Shown: positions 16,298 through 25,597, counted from the first letter of the stretch. The stretch: DNA of 64,000 nt from Lachnospiraceae bacterium (GCA_017522685.1 JAFWYN010000008.1:88950-152949), one strand, 5' to 3'. The notes: generated from the sequence alone by a model not told the origin. Numbers and translations are program-made.

Positions 16298-17923
16298 CTA
16301 ATCCTGTTTTGCCAACACAATCCTCTCATACAAATCCAGACCAAAGCTGGTCAGCTCCGGCTCATGCTGAATCATCTTGAAGGTACGGCTACCGTCCGGC
16401 AAACGCTGGGCACTGAAAAACTCCACGCCCTGTCCCTTTGCCGCTTCATCGTACATCCTTTGAGCAAAGGAAAGTAAGTGAGTAACCGTAAGCACCTTTA
16501 CCCCCGCTTCATTTAATGCCTTGATGATGTCATAAGCGATGACAGAACCTTCCTTCTCCGTGGTAGTAGCAAAGGACTCATTCAGAAGCACAAGACTTCT
16601 TTCACCCAAATGCTCCACAATCTGGTTCATACGGCCCAGCTCCTCATCCAGACGTCCGCTGTTCATGGCACTATCCTCACGCCTGGTAAAGTGGGTAAAC
16701 AGGGAAGGAAAGATACCGCTTTCAAAACTTTTGGCAGTAACCATAAGGCCGCACTGCATCAGCACCTGTGCGATACCCACACTACGTAGGAAAGTGGATT
16801 TACCACCCTGGTTGGCACCGGTGACGATAAGCAGCATCACATCCTCCATATCGCAGGTATTGCCTACCGGCAGGATACGCTGTTCCATAGCCATAACCAC
16901 TTCCTTCAGCTCTGTAAAACGAAGGGTACCCTTGTCACTCACCTTAGGATAGCAATACTCCAGTTCAAATCGCTTAAAGTGGTCCGCCAGATTCACCGCA
17001 CCGCGATAAAAGGCGGTCTGAAAATGCAAATGGTCGAAAAATTTCTGAAAACGGAACATAAAGGCACTGCAATAATTCATTACATGCCGTACAATCCCCC
17101 AATCCAGCTGGTATGCCTCATCCCGCAGTAATGTATCCTCCGGAATCTGTATACTGTCCGGCACTCGGGAATTTATAAAGGTCTGCACTTTGCTGATGGT
17201 GCTTGCGGGGGAACGGTATTTCATTACCTTGCTGGTCAGGGACTCCAGCTTAAAGCCTTCCAGCTTAAAACCCTCTCCCAAAGTACACTCCAACTCCATG
17301 TCAGGACGCATAACCAGCTTATTGCCGCTCACCTCGTCCACCGTCATGCCTTCCCCGTAAAAGGATATATCCTTTAAAATCTGCTGTAGACTCTCCTGTA
17401 CCTCATCAGTAAATATTTCTTCCAAACGCTTCTTCAGTTCTTTGTAGCCGGGAGACATAAGCTTCCCTTCATACTCCTGAAAAAGTGCCTTTATGCGGGT
17501 CAAGCCGTCGCAAAAAAGCTCCATCAGGTGAATATCTCCTACCAGATTGCTGACCGGGTCCTTTTGTCCTACCTTTTGCTTATCCTTGCGCCCCATTTCA
17601 TCCCACTTTTTCAGCACTTCACAGCTAATATCGTACAATCCGATGGTAAATTCCGGGTTCTCCAAGCTGTCGCGTAACACCTGCTGGCGATAGCGAATCT
17701 CCTCCTCCGTTTCCAACGGCACCATCATCACCGTCTTCACAGTCTCCTCGATAAAAGTATCCGGCATACTGATAGCCTTTACATTGCCACCTTCCACGAT
17801 TACTTCACGGGCAGCCATCATGTACAAAATGCGCAGTCCCAAATCCTGAATAATACTCTTTTCATCAAAATAGGGCTTTGTATCTAACCATTCTCTGTCC
17901 TGATATAATAAATAGGTCTTCAT
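16298..17923 (-). CDS. MutS-related ATPase (second of a pair)
   Basis: A 541-residue protein with a C-terminal MutS ATPase domain. Walker A is TGANQGGKSTF (Lys near 374) and a signature-like segment RREDSAMNSGRLDEELGR follows. Walker B reads SLVLLNES, with Asn448 where true MutS has Asp and Glu449 retained. The following TTTEKEGSVIAYD and TVTHLL match the MutS D-loop and switch. The N-terminal ~360 residues are helical and lever-like; no mismatch-recognition domain (Phe-X-Glu) is visible, and the protein is far shorter than MutS1 or MutS2. Its start overlaps the stop of the upstream MutS-like gene by four bases, so the two are co-translated and may form a heterodimer. Function unknown. Confidence 0.85.
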   Translation of the reverse strand: MKTYLLYQDREWLDTKPYFDEKSIIQDLGLRILYMMAAREVIVEGGNVKAISMPDTFIEETVKTVMMVPLETEEEIRYRQQVLRDSLENPEFTIGLYDISCEVLKKWDEMGRKDKQKVGQKDPVSNLVGDIHLMELFCDGLTRIKALFQEYEGKLMSPGYKELKKRLEEIFTDEVQESLQQILKDISFYGEGMTVDEVSGNKLVMRPDMELECTLGEGFKLEGFKLESLTSKVMKYRSPASTISKVQTFINSRVPDSIQIPEDTLLRDEAYQLDWGIVRHVMNYCSAFMFRFQKFFDHLHFQTAFYRGAVNLADHFKRFELEYCYPKVSDKGTLRFTELKEVVMAMEQRILPVGNTCDMEDVMLLIVTGANQGGKSTFLRSVGIAQVLMQCGLMVTAKSFESGIFPSLFTHFTRREDSAMNSGRLDEELGRMNQIVEHLGERSLVLLNESFATTTEKEGSVIAYDIIKALNEAGVKVLTVTHLLSFAQRMYDEAAKGQGVEFFSAQRLPDGSRTFKMIQHEPELTSFGLDLYERIVLAKQD

Positions 17924-19419
17924 GATAGTCTCTCCTTTAACTGCTCGTATTTCAGACGATATTTATTGACCTGATTGATGGCACAGGCAATATCCTCTGC
18001 TTCCTTGCGAACAATTTTGTGATTCTGCTTACCCTGTTCATCCAGCATGGCACGCATACTGACCACACTTTCATGGGCCTCTGTCAACTCCTTCAAATGG
18101 GTCACATAGATTCCCTTGCTGTTCTGCCCGATGAAATGTTGCAACACACGCTGTCCCATGATAATGGCATCATAATTAGCTGCAGTGGTAAAGAGCTCAT
18201 TGATAATCACAAAGTCATTGGTGCCTTCCTCATTCATCATGGGTTTCAAACGCACCAGTTCTTCCTGAAGCTTGCCTCTACCGGTTTCCACACTTTCCTC
18301 CACGGTAAAGTGGGTCAATATCTTATTAAAATAGTGAACGTTGGCAGCCATTGCAGGCACATCCAGTCCCATCTTGGTAAAGTACATCATCTGACCTAAG
18401 CTTCTGGCAAAAGTGGTCTTACCACCCTGGTTCGGTCCGGTCAATACGATAAAGGTCTCTCCTGCATGGTATACCACATCATTCGTGGTGACCTCCTTGT
18501 CCTCTTCACTGTTCACATAAGCCAGTGCCAGATCATACAATCCGGTAGCAAACATGTCCTGTGTTTCATCCACTGTAGGTGCTGTAAAAGTAAATCCCTT
18601 CTTCTGCATCTTTTCTTCATACTTATAGAAAGCAAGATAATAGGGCAGCTCCTTACCCAGCTGTATGTATACCTCTTTCGCATAATCCTTGTACTTCTCA
18701 TAAAAATCAATTGTATTTTTGAACAGCTTCGGTTTCTTCTTCTGCAAAATCTCTATAATCAGCATTTCTAAAGATACCAGGTCCGCATTTTCCACAAAGG
18801 GACTCTTCATGGGTTTCTCCGGTTCCGTAAGGTTGTCTTTCAGGAATTTGTCATAGGTACCCGCTATCTCACCCTCCGATACAACTACCTGATTGTTGGA
18901 ATACTTCACTTTAAAACGGTAGCTGTTTCTCTCCTGTTGCAGCTCTCCGGCGGTTTGATACATGGTCTTAAATTCCTCGGATGCCAGATAGGTTTCCAGG
19001 CTCTCCTTCAAAGAAATCATACCCTGAGAACGTATGTCCGCTTCCTGCAGCGCCCCAAGTAATTCCTGCAATGCCTCACCGTACTGCATAACTTCAGAAA
19101 TATGCCAGGCAGCTTTCTGAATATCCCTTCTTACAAACTCTTTCTTATTAATGATTTCCTGATGCTGCTTCATCTTACGCACAAAGCTCATCAGTACTTC
19201 GTTCAGGCTGACAATTTTCACATCTGCCATTACCTCACGGCGGTAGTCCTCGCTTTCCTTATCTGCGGGCAGATAATAATAAAAGGAGCTGATATTCTCT
19301 CCCCAGTTTTTGCATATTCTGTCAATAATCTGGTCCACATTAAAATCCACATAAAAGCTGGGACGCAGTTCATCCTTATAGGAGCTTCTATGCAAATCCA
19401 AAATACTTTCAAATGCCAT
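17920..19419 (-). CDS. MutS-related ATPase (first of a pair)
   Basis: A 499-residue paralogue-like partner of the next gene, also with a helical N-terminal region (coiled coil about 80-170) and a MutS-type ATPase domain. Walker A is TGPNQGGKTTF (about 327-337); Walker B is FVIINELF, again with Asn (407) in place of Asp before Glu408. VYVTHL-like GIYVTHLKEL is the switch histidine segment. No mismatch-binding or SMR nuclease domain is present. GGAGGG precedes the ATG. A consensus promoter lies about 75 bases upstream. Such short MutS-family proteins are known in Clostridia and Bacteroidetes but their role is not established. Confidence 0.85.
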   Translation of the reverse strand: MAFESILDLHRSSYKDELRPSFYVDFNVDQIIDRICKNWGENISSFYYYLPADKESEDYRREVMADVKIVSLNEVLMSFVRKMKQHQEIINKKEFVRRDIQKAAWHISEVMQYGEALQELLGALQEADIRSQGMISLKESLETYLASEEFKTMYQTAGELQQERNSYRFKVKYSNNQVVVSEGEIAGTYDKFLKDNLTEPEKPMKSPFVENADLVSLEMLIIEILQKKKPKLFKNTIDFYEKYKDYAKEVYIQLGKELPYYLAFYKYEEKMQKKGFTFTAPTVDETQDMFATGLYDLALAYVNSEEDKEVTTNDVVYHAGETFIVLTGPNQGGKTTFARSLGQMMYFTKMGLDVPAMAANVHYFNKILTHFTVEESVETGRGKLQEELVRLKPMMNEEGTNDFVIINELFTTAANYDAIIMGQRVLQHFIGQNSKGIYVTHLKELTEAHESVVSMRAMLDEQGKQNHKIVRKEAEDIACAINQVNKYRLKYEQLKERLS

Positions 19420-19450
19420 GGTTTCCCTCCAAAATAATCCTTTTGCATCT

Positions 19451-19480
19451 TATCCGCGCACCTCCCTTTGTGCACGGATA
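19451..19480 (-). promoter_or_regulatory. leader hairpin of the MutS-like operon
   Basis: TATCCG.GCAC and GTGC.CGGATA form a 10-bp interrupted stem in the 5' untranslated region between promoter and first gene. It ends about 30 bases before the start codon. Role not known; no poly-T tract follows. Confidence 0.45.
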
Positions 19481-19492
19481 CCCTTACCTTTT

Positions 19493-19521
19493 ATGATAGT
19501 ATTTTCGAGGCCTAGTGTCAA
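19493..19521 (-). promoter_or_regulatory. promoter of the MutS-like operon
   Basis: Minus-strand TTGACA (19521-19516), 17-base spacer, TATCAT (19498-19493), about 75 bases before the first MutS-like gene. Confidence 0.75.
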
Positions 19522-19539
19522 ATAAAAACTGCACTTTAT

Positions 19540-19732
19540 AAGGGAACCATCCACCGGGGACGGGAGCATACCCTTCACTCACACACTAATGAAAAAACAG
19601 GTAAATAAAAAATGTATGCTTTGGCCGTACACGTAAACGTGTTCGTCCCCAGCATACATTTTTTACTTACTGTGTTTTTCAGAGTAGTATTACGTGAAGG
19701 GTATGCTCCCGTCCCCGGTGGGTGGTTCCCTT
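19540..19732. repeat. long structured hairpin element, copy A
   Basis: A 39-base outer stem (19540-19578 with 19694-19732) pairs at 38 positions plus one G-T. Inside it, 19579-19600 and 19671-19693 form an internal loop; then a 20-bp inner stem (19601-19620 with 19651-19670) and an apical ACACG-TAAA-CGTGT hairpin with GTTCGTCCCC beside it. Copy B at 28285-28474 has nearly identical loop sequences and the same fold with compensatory stem changes. It fills the gap between the MutS-like promoter and a lipoprotein gene whose last two bases it overlaps. Confidence 0.9.
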
Positions 19733-22037
19733 AGTTCCCTCTCTCATCCAGAAATAACTGGCATCGGTTATCCAGCTTTTCTGCTGCTTCCTCTGCCGAA
19801 ATACTTCCCCTAAAATAAGGCTCCAGCTCTTCATAAACCATTCCCTGTATTTTACTTATATTCCGGCTTTTGGGCTTTGCATTTTCTATCATGGAGCGGA
19901 ATCCTTCCAGTTGCTCCTCCGTATATGGAGGGATAAGATATACAAAGGTACCGTCATTGGCCATGTATCCGTTTTGCTTATCTTTCTTTTGTTCCTGCCG
20001 TATGAGAGTCTCCATCGCGGCTTTGTTTACCGGGAAATATGCCGGTGTACCGGTAAAAAAGCCTCCGGAGTTACTCACATCCTTTAAAAAGTCATGGGTT
20101 GCATACTTAGTCTGCGCCTGCTCTGAAAGAAGGTACTTTAGGAACTCTACTGCCCCTTTCTTCTGTGCTGACTGACTATTGACATAAAACACTCGGGCAT
20201 TCACATAAATCCCCATTTCCTGCGTATGAGGATACCCCAATACCTTCACATCCCCTTCCAGTTTATCATAAAGATTTTTCATTTCCATCAGCGCATACAT
20301 GGGGATCTTAGAATAACTTACTGCGAAATACTCTTGCTCCGAAAGCTGTGCCTTGACACCATCCCCTGCATATTCTTTGGCAAATGCAAGCACTTCCAGG
20401 AAAGGTGTCTCTGTAAGGTGGCTGACTCCATTCTCCCAGTCAATGTATTCTGTATTTGTCTCATCTGAGAGTACATAATTCACTACAATCTCTTTGCCGC
20501 CAAGCTCCTTTTCCAAGGCTTTTGCCTCGCTTTGTCTTACACACTCCATCAAATCCTGCATGGACCATCCAGTTACACCTTCCACATCTTGAGCACGATA
20601 TGCGGCAAAGTCCAATGTGAAATCATAGGGTATTCCATAACAGGTATCCCCTATCATACCGCTTTCAAACACTGCCTCTAATTGCTGTCCCGTCTGAAAT
20701 TCCTGCCTATTCAGCCGTTCCAAATATCCGTTTACTGCCAAAGACTCCGCATCCACTAGCACATCGTCTCCCAGAATATCCGGCCCTCTACCGGCACTCA
20801 GCTCCATCTGTATCTTTTCTCGAAACTGTGTCTGCTTTGCAAACATATCATCGGACAGGGTATGATTCTCTGCACCCTCCGGCAGCATAATCTTTGCACA
20901 GTATTTACTGCTCTTTCTGTTGAAATCCGCTACCACATCCTGCAGAGCCGTATTTTGCGTGGTTAGAGCTATAACGACTTCCTGCTTCTTAGTAACCGGC
21001 TTTTCCTTGGTGAAGCAAAGGCTTATCAATATCTTTTCCTCATCCAACTGCCCCAACAAATAAGTGGCTCCCGCCGGTCCGGGCGCCATCCCATAAAGGG
21101 TATCCCAATAGTACCCCTGCTCCTGCCAGCTAAGCACCTTCTGAGATCCTGCTTCCGTCACCACCCAGAGAGCACCTGCATCCGCCAAACAGATATAGCC
21201 CTCCGCAGAACAGCCTGCCACATATTCCCTTGCAGCCAGTCCTTCTATGCCGGTCACCAATGCATCTTCCGCTCCTAATTGCTTTATCACAGATTTGCCG
21301 TCTTCTCCCATGCCATACCAATAGGGTTCCGTATCAGATGATGCTTGTAGTATACCATACATCCGGCCGGGAACTACTTCCGTTCGCTTCTTTTGCAGAT
21401 TCTCATCATATATTTCTACATGGGTCGCATTTGTGTTGATATCAGAAATGTCCGGGTCCTGATATAAATAGATTTTTCCGGATAAATCCATAAACATGTT
21501 GGAATCTTTATTTTGTAATAATTGCTCCCGAAGCTCCCCTGCATCCCCTAAAATCTGTTTCACACCACTAGCATCCATGGTGGCCAAATTCGTACTTCCG
21601 TCTTCTTTATGTACCAGACAGTACAAATCTCCTTCCATGGATACAAAAACAGCACTGATTCCGCTATAAGTAACACCATCCTTTTCAAACCCGCATCGGG
21701 TGGGTATCAGACTCCATCCCCTTGTTTCTGTGGAATACAACTGGATATAAGCTTCTGTTACAGAATCCATGGCATCATTCCATACTATGACCCACTGAAG
21801 GAGACCTTCCTTATACACCATGGGTTCCTGCACTGTCAGCTTTGCATCTCCTACCACTTCTTTGACAACCGCCTCCCAGTCCGGCATATCCAGTTCCTCT
21901 ACCAGACAATAGATATCCTGCTGTACTGATAGGGTAGGATTTACCTGCTGCTGTTGCACCTTTTCTCTGCTGCAGGAAGTTAATAACAGTGCTATAAAAG
22001 TAAATATAATCAAACTATTCTTCCGTTTCTTTTTCAA
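19731..22037 (-). CDS. large extracellular solute-binding lipoprotein
   Basis: A 768-residue lipoprotein with a basic start, hydrophobic segment and lipobox LLTSC. The first ~350 residues show repeated beta-rich segments ending in short YxY/WY-type strands, like a propeller. The rest (from about VVADFNRKSSKYCAKI) resembles family 1 ABC substrate-binding proteins (FNRKS, GRGPDILGDD, NGYLERL, VNSQSAQKKGAVEFLKYL). Start is a TTG at 22037 with GGGGG seven bases upstream. The C-terminus NRCQLFLDERG is shared with the next lipoprotein gene, so the two are paralogues. No permease genes are adjacent; a sensory rather than transport role is possible. Confidence 0.8.
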   Translation of the reverse strand: MKKKRKNSLIIFTFIALLLTSCSREKVQQQQVNPTLSVQQDIYCLVEELDMPDWEAVVKEVVGDAKLTVQEPMVYKEGLLQWVIVWNDAMDSVTEAYIQLYSTETRGWSLIPTRCGFEKDGVTYSGISAVFVSMEGDLYCLVHKEDGSTNLATMDASGVKQILGDAGELREQLLQNKDSNMFMDLSGKIYLYQDPDISDINTNATHVEIYDENLQKKRTEVVPGRMYGILQASSDTEPYWYGMGEDGKSVIKQLGAEDALVTGIEGLAAREYVAGCSAEGYICLADAGALWVVTEAGSQKVLSWQEQGYYWDTLYGMAPGPAGATYLLGQLDEEKILISLCFTKEKPVTKKQEVVIALTTQNTALQDVVADFNRKSSKYCAKIMLPEGAENHTLSDDMFAKQTQFREKIQMELSAGRGPDILGDDVLVDAESLAVNGYLERLNRQEFQTGQQLEAVFESGMIGDTCYGIPYDFTLDFAAYRAQDVEGVTGWSMQDLMECVRQSEAKALEKELGGKEIVVNYVLSDETNTEYIDWENGVSHLTETPFLEVLAFAKEYAGDGVKAQLSEQEYFAVSYSKIPMYALMEMKNLYDKLEGDVKVLGYPHTQEMGIYVNARVFYVNSQSAQKKGAVEFLKYLLSEQAQTKYATHDFLKDVSNSGGFFTGTPAYFPVNKAAMETLIRQEQKKDKQNGYMANDGTFVYLIPPYTEEQLEGFRSMIENAKPKSRNISKIQGMVYEELEPYFRGSISAEEAAEKLDNRCQLFLDERGN

Positions 22038-22071
22038 TAAAATACCCCCTGCCATGGCCTATTATATTTTC

Positions 22072-22100
22072 AGCCTAATGCAGGGAGCAGACACTGTCAA
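22072..22100 (-). promoter_or_regulatory. promoter of lipoprotein gene 1
   Basis: Minus-strand TTGACA (22100-22095), 17-base spacer, TAGGCT (22077-22072). The weak -10 box suggests dependence on an activator bound to the repeats upstream. Confidence 0.65.
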
Positions 22101-22114
22101 TGGAGTACCAAAAA

Positions 22115-22143
22115 CCTTAAAGAAGCCTTAAAGAAATCTTAAA
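22115..22143 (-). promoter_or_regulatory. three TTTAAG direct repeats (response-regulator-type site)
   Basis: On the minus strand TTTAAGR occurs at 22143-22137, 22132-22126 and 22121-22115, an 11-base period. The last ends 14 bases before the -35 box. This arrangement is typical of OmpR/PhoB-family dimers binding one face of the helix. The same site, with the same 14-base offset, precedes two other genes in this region. Confidence 0.65.
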
Positions 22144-22146
22144 AAC

Positions 22147-24348
22147 TCATCCTCTCTCATCCAAAAACAGCTGGCATCGGTTCTGAATAATGTCCACGGT
22201 TTCCTCTAGGGTTTTTTGACCATAAAAATAACCACTTGACTCTTCATATACGATATTTAAAATAGTTTGCTCTTCCGCAGTGAAAGGACGTGCGCTCTTT
22301 ACCGCTTCATAAATGTGGTTTGCTCTTTCTTCTGAAAGTGCATAAATTGGCTCCATTTGATTTTGATAAAAAAAGTGACTTATAGGAGCTTCCACCTTTT
22401 GTCCGGAAGCATCCTCTTCATATTTGGGGGTCTGAATGAATTTCCATTGCTCTTCAAACCGATACTTTTCTGCCGGCATACCGTAGGGACTGTGATAGTT
22501 TAGGATATAGTACTTTAGAAACTCCCAGGCTCCCTCCTTCTCTTTGCTGTTTGCGGCAATTGCCAAGCTTCCTTCCGGCCATGCTTCTCCCACCAGGCTG
22601 CCATCCTCAGACGGATAGCCCAGAAAAATCAGCTCTTCTCCATATTCTGCAGCCTTTTTCTCCAAGGCAAAAAAATCAATCAGCCGGGTTTCCATAAACA
22701 ATATAGCATCGCTTTCCTTTACGTTGTTCCACTGTCCCCTTGGTACGGCGTGAATATTTTGTGTGGCCTTAATCCGCTCCATCAACTCTCGAAACTTCTG
22801 ACCATCAAAGGAACAAACTCCCTTCGCAAAATCCACATACTCCCCCATACCAAATTTGAAACAGGTTCTTAGCAATCCGCTATATCCCCCGTCATACTCA
22901 AACTTGGCAGACGGATGTTCCTCTAAGAAACTCAAAAAGGAATCTATGGTCATATTTTGATACAGCTCTTCCACCTGACTTTTTTTACCTACCCATCCCT
23001 GTACATCCAATGTTTTGGGGAATCCGTATATAGCCCCCCCTTTTTTATACGGTGCTATGGCATTGTCCAAATAGTCCTGTGTCGAAATCAGCAGGCTTTG
23101 TTCCAGATAGGGCTGTAAATCTTCCAATACCCCTGCTTCCGCATAAGTTTCATATAAAAAATAATTGACCAGCAACAAATCAGGACAATTATCCGTGATC
23201 ATCCTTGTATTGACAAACATGGCAAATTCCTCATCGGTAGCCAATCCCAAGGGTTCATAGGATACCTGGTAATTCTCATTCTGTTTGTTAAACTCCATGA
23301 TGAAGTTTAACAAATCCGTATCCTCACCTTCCGTACACGGTGCTACCAATCGCAGAATCGTCTTCTCTTCCTTCCCCTGATTGCTCGCCATAATATTTTC
23401 TCTTAAAGTAATCCATTCCAGCTCATCCCCATTTCCCCGAACTGCTTTTAATAGAAAAGAGAACTCTCCCGAATTGCTTCTTCGTAATTCACAAATATCC
23501 GCCACCTTGATATAATGCTTGGGCAAATCCAATAACGCTATCCCTTCCCCGGTGGCAGTATCTATTTCATACAGATAGCGGGCATCACATGTAAGTATAT
23601 TTCCTTCCTCATCGGTACATAATTTCCCGGTACCGGGGATAGAAACAGCTTCTCCAAGCATTCCGGTCTTTTGATCCACCTTGGCCAGATATACATGGGT
23701 ATCTTCCGCTCTGCGATACGTCACGTAGATGGTATCTGCTCCTGCACAAACCATATCCAGCAGCTCCTTGCCCGGCAATTCTATACTGCCGCAGTATCCA
23801 CCATCTTGCTGAAATAAACGAAGCCTTTCTTCTCCCAAGGTATACACCTTTCCGATCCCGTCAACCACTGCCTTGTTAAAAGGGAACTCTTCCGGATTCT
23901 GCCCCAGCCCGGATGTGATATCCTGCTGCCGTATCATTTCACCCCGAAGAGTATAGCTTCGCAAAGAATACTGCCCCTCTTCCTCCTCGAAAAAGCAGTA
24001 TAGCTGACCATCTGTAGGTAAGGTAAAAAGCAGACAGGCTTCCGAAATATCCCAATCAATGGGCAATCTCGTCACCTCTCCGTCTCTGTCCAATGGCATA
24101 CTATAGATTCCTCTTTCTTTTTCTCCATCCCCCAGAAAGTAAAGCATCTCTCCCGCTACATGATAGTTCCTGTTGATACTGACACTCCCTATATCCGGCT
24201 TTAACAACCGGCTACTTATGGTATAGGTTTTAGAAGCACTTTCTGCCAATAATACCGTATCCTCCGAGTCCTTTTTTCCGCAACCAGTTACAAAAACCAT
24301 TAATATCCCCAACCAAAGCAATAGTTTAACAAATTTATGCTGATACAT
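22147..24348 (-). CDS. large extracellular solute-binding lipoprotein (paralogue)
   Basis: A 733-residue lipoprotein: hydrophobic N-terminus, lipobox MVFVTGC, a beta-rich N-terminal half (to about 345), and a C-terminal substrate-binding domain (FIMEFNKQNENYQVSYEPLG, CPDLLLVNYF, EGAWEFLKYYIL). It ends IQNRCQLFLDERG, almost the same as the neighbouring lipoprotein, which has the same architecture. GGGGG lies six bases before the ATG. No ABC permease or ATPase is encoded nearby. Promoter and repeat site upstream match those of the paralogue and the DUF4926 gene, so all three are likely co-regulated. Confidence 0.8.
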   Translation of the reverse strand: MYQHKFVKLLLWLGILMVFVTGCGKKDSEDTVLLAESASKTYTISSRLLKPDIGSVSINRNYHVAGEMLYFLGDGEKERGIYSMPLDRDGEVTRLPIDWDISEACLLFTLPTDGQLYCFFEEEEGQYSLRSYTLRGEMIRQQDITSGLGQNPEEFPFNKAVVDGIGKVYTLGEERLRLFQQDGGYCGSIELPGKELLDMVCAGADTIYVTYRRAEDTHVYLAKVDQKTGMLGEAVSIPGTGKLCTDEEGNILTCDARYLYEIDTATGEGIALLDLPKHYIKVADICELRRSNSGEFSFLLKAVRGNGDELEWITLRENIMASNQGKEEKTILRLVAPCTEGEDTDLLNFIMEFNKQNENYQVSYEPLGLATDEEFAMFVNTRMITDNCPDLLLVNYFLYETYAEAGVLEDLQPYLEQSLLISTQDYLDNAIAPYKKGGAIYGFPKTLDVQGWVGKKSQVEELYQNMTIDSFLSFLEEHPSAKFEYDGGYSGLLRTCFKFGMGEYVDFAKGVCSFDGQKFRELMERIKATQNIHAVPRGQWNNVKESDAILFMETRLIDFFALEKKAAEYGEELIFLGYPSEDGSLVGEAWPEGSLAIAANSKEKEGAWEFLKYYILNYHSPYGMPAEKYRFEEQWKFIQTPKYEEDASGQKVEAPISHFFYQNQMEPIYALSEERANHIYEAVKSARPFTAEEQTILNIVYEESSGYFYGQKTLEETVDIIQNRCQLFLDERG

Positions 24349-24378
24349 ATGATACCCCCATCTTCATCCTATAGAAAC

Positions 24379-24407
24379 ATAATACCTTTCGCATTTTTTA
24401 TTGTAAA
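24379..24407 (-). promoter_or_regulatory. promoter of lipoprotein gene 2
   Basis: Minus-strand TTTACA (24407-24402), 17-base spacer, TATTAT (24384-24379), about 31 bases before the start codon. Confidence 0.75.
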
Positions 24408-24421
24408 GCGAGTTAATCATA

Positions 24422-24439
24422 TCTTAAAAAAATCTTAAA
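24422..24439 (-). promoter_or_regulatory. two TTTAAGA direct repeats
   Basis: TTTAAGA at 24439-24433 and 24428-24422 on the minus strand, 11-base period, ending 14 bases before the -35 box. Same layout as at 22115-22143. Confidence 0.65.
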
Positions 24440-24475
24440 GAATAATGGGGGCCGCCGGTCAAAGAGAGGACAGGA

Positions 24476-25303
24476 TCAAATTGGAATAATCGGTTCACAC
24501 GCTAATTTTTTTGCCTGCATAGACAACAATATTTCATACATCTTCTTGCTTATTATATAGTATCGACTATAGGAATCCGAAAACACTTCTGATGTCATAT
24601 TTATATCTCCCAATTCCTTATCCCAGCCTATAGGTATATAAAATGGATGAGCTATTCCATAAATACCATGCCATCTTTTCTCCTTACAATACTCACACTC
24701 TTTATATACATTCCATCCATTTATCTCTGCTAATGGTGGCAGCGTATTTACTGCTTCCATCTGATAAGCAATAATTTCTATTCCTTTTATATCATACACC
24801 GGAAGTAGTTTTAAATTGGTTAATTGTTCTTTTTCAAAGACTTCTTTTAATTCCTTAGATATTATATATCGACCATCATAAGACATAGCAATTACTCTAT
24901 TTTTTATACTACTTTTTTTAATTCTGTAATCTCCGATTTGCTTTTTTCGGCAATGGGAATCTTTACAACAATGTGCATATATCTCATTTTCTTCATATAA
25001 AAGTTCCACCTGTGTCCCAGAACACTCTAAGAGATAGTAATTGGCTTCATTCATTTCTTTTTTCGTAAACTTATGTTGATAAAATAAATTACTATGGAAA
25101 AAAGACTTATATTCTTTCGCAAATGCCAATACTTCCTCATATTCTTTCGAATCAATAGGAATGAGATAATTAATATCCGTATTTTTCTTATATTGCTCAC
25201 ATCTTTCTTTCAATTCATCAGCCGCTTTTTGCACATGCTCCGGTGCTTTAAAGGGATATTCCATTGTACTTACATGTATCGAACATCTCAAATATGTTTT
25301 CAT
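24476..25303 (-). CDS. uncharacterised 275-aa protein with a CxxC motif
   Basis: No family recognised. The protein has no signal peptide or membrane segment. It contains a His/Cys-rich segment YAHCCKDSHCRKKQ near 108-121 and YKECEYCKEKRWHGIYGI near 205-222, which could bind a metal. Composition is AT-rich compared with neighbours, hinting at horizontal acquisition. It follows the DUF4926 gene by about 90 bases on the same strand; such pairs are seen among immunity proteins of polymorphic toxin loci, but that is only a suggestion. Confidence 0.6.
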   Translation of the reverse strand: MKTYLRCSIHVSTMEYPFKAPEHVQKAADELKERCEQYKKNTDINYLIPIDSKEYEEVLAFAKEYKSFFHSNLFYQHKFTKKEMNEANYYLLECSGTQVELLYEENEIYAHCCKDSHCRKKQIGDYRIKKSSIKNRVIAMSYDGRYIISKELKEVFEKEQLTNLKLLPVYDIKGIEIIAYQMEAVNTLPPLAEINGWNVYKECEYCKEKRWHGIYGIAHPFYIPIGWDKELGDINMTSEVFSDSYSRYYIISKKMYEILLSMQAKKLACEPIIPI

Positions 25304-25393
25304 AAATCACATCGCTCCTATCAATTAAATATTGGTCTACGTACCTTTTGAATTTCAGAGTGAAATGTTGTCAAGGCTTGTTCTCCAGTTTGT

Positions 25394-25597
25394 CTATCTC
25401 ACGCTATTTTCTACGCTTTCAATATCCGTCTCACCTACGCTTAAGATGTCTAATGTTTGACAGTCAGCACTGACAAACTCTACTTCATATCCTCTCTTTT
25501 CTTCAAGATATACATATAAAATTGTACCAATACATCCCATCTTTACTTTGTCTGATAAATTTTTTGTCGCTTTAACTACTTGTAATTCTTCATACAT
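25394..25597 (-). CDS. DUF4926 domain protein (67 aa)
   Basis: A 67-residue SH3-like beta protein. The pattern KMGCIGTILYVY followed by GYEVEFVSADCQTLDIL matches DUF4926, in which a GxxGTIV strand is followed by YxVEFxD. Function is unknown; members are common in Clostridia and Cyanobacteria, often in small-gene or toxin-immunity neighbourhoods. AAGAAAGG lies upstream of the ATG. It is the first gene after a promoter that is clearly homologous to that of the 22147-24348 lipoprotein. Confidence 0.75.
   Translation of the reverse strand: MYEELQVVKATKNLSDKVKMGCIGTILYVYLEEKRGYEVEFVSADCQTLDILSVGETDIESVENSVR

Noticed and set aside
19540..19732. elements A/B as a CRISPR array or classic insertion sequence
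   Set aside because: There are single units with no spacer-repeat periodicity, no open reading frame, and no target-site duplication that I can see.
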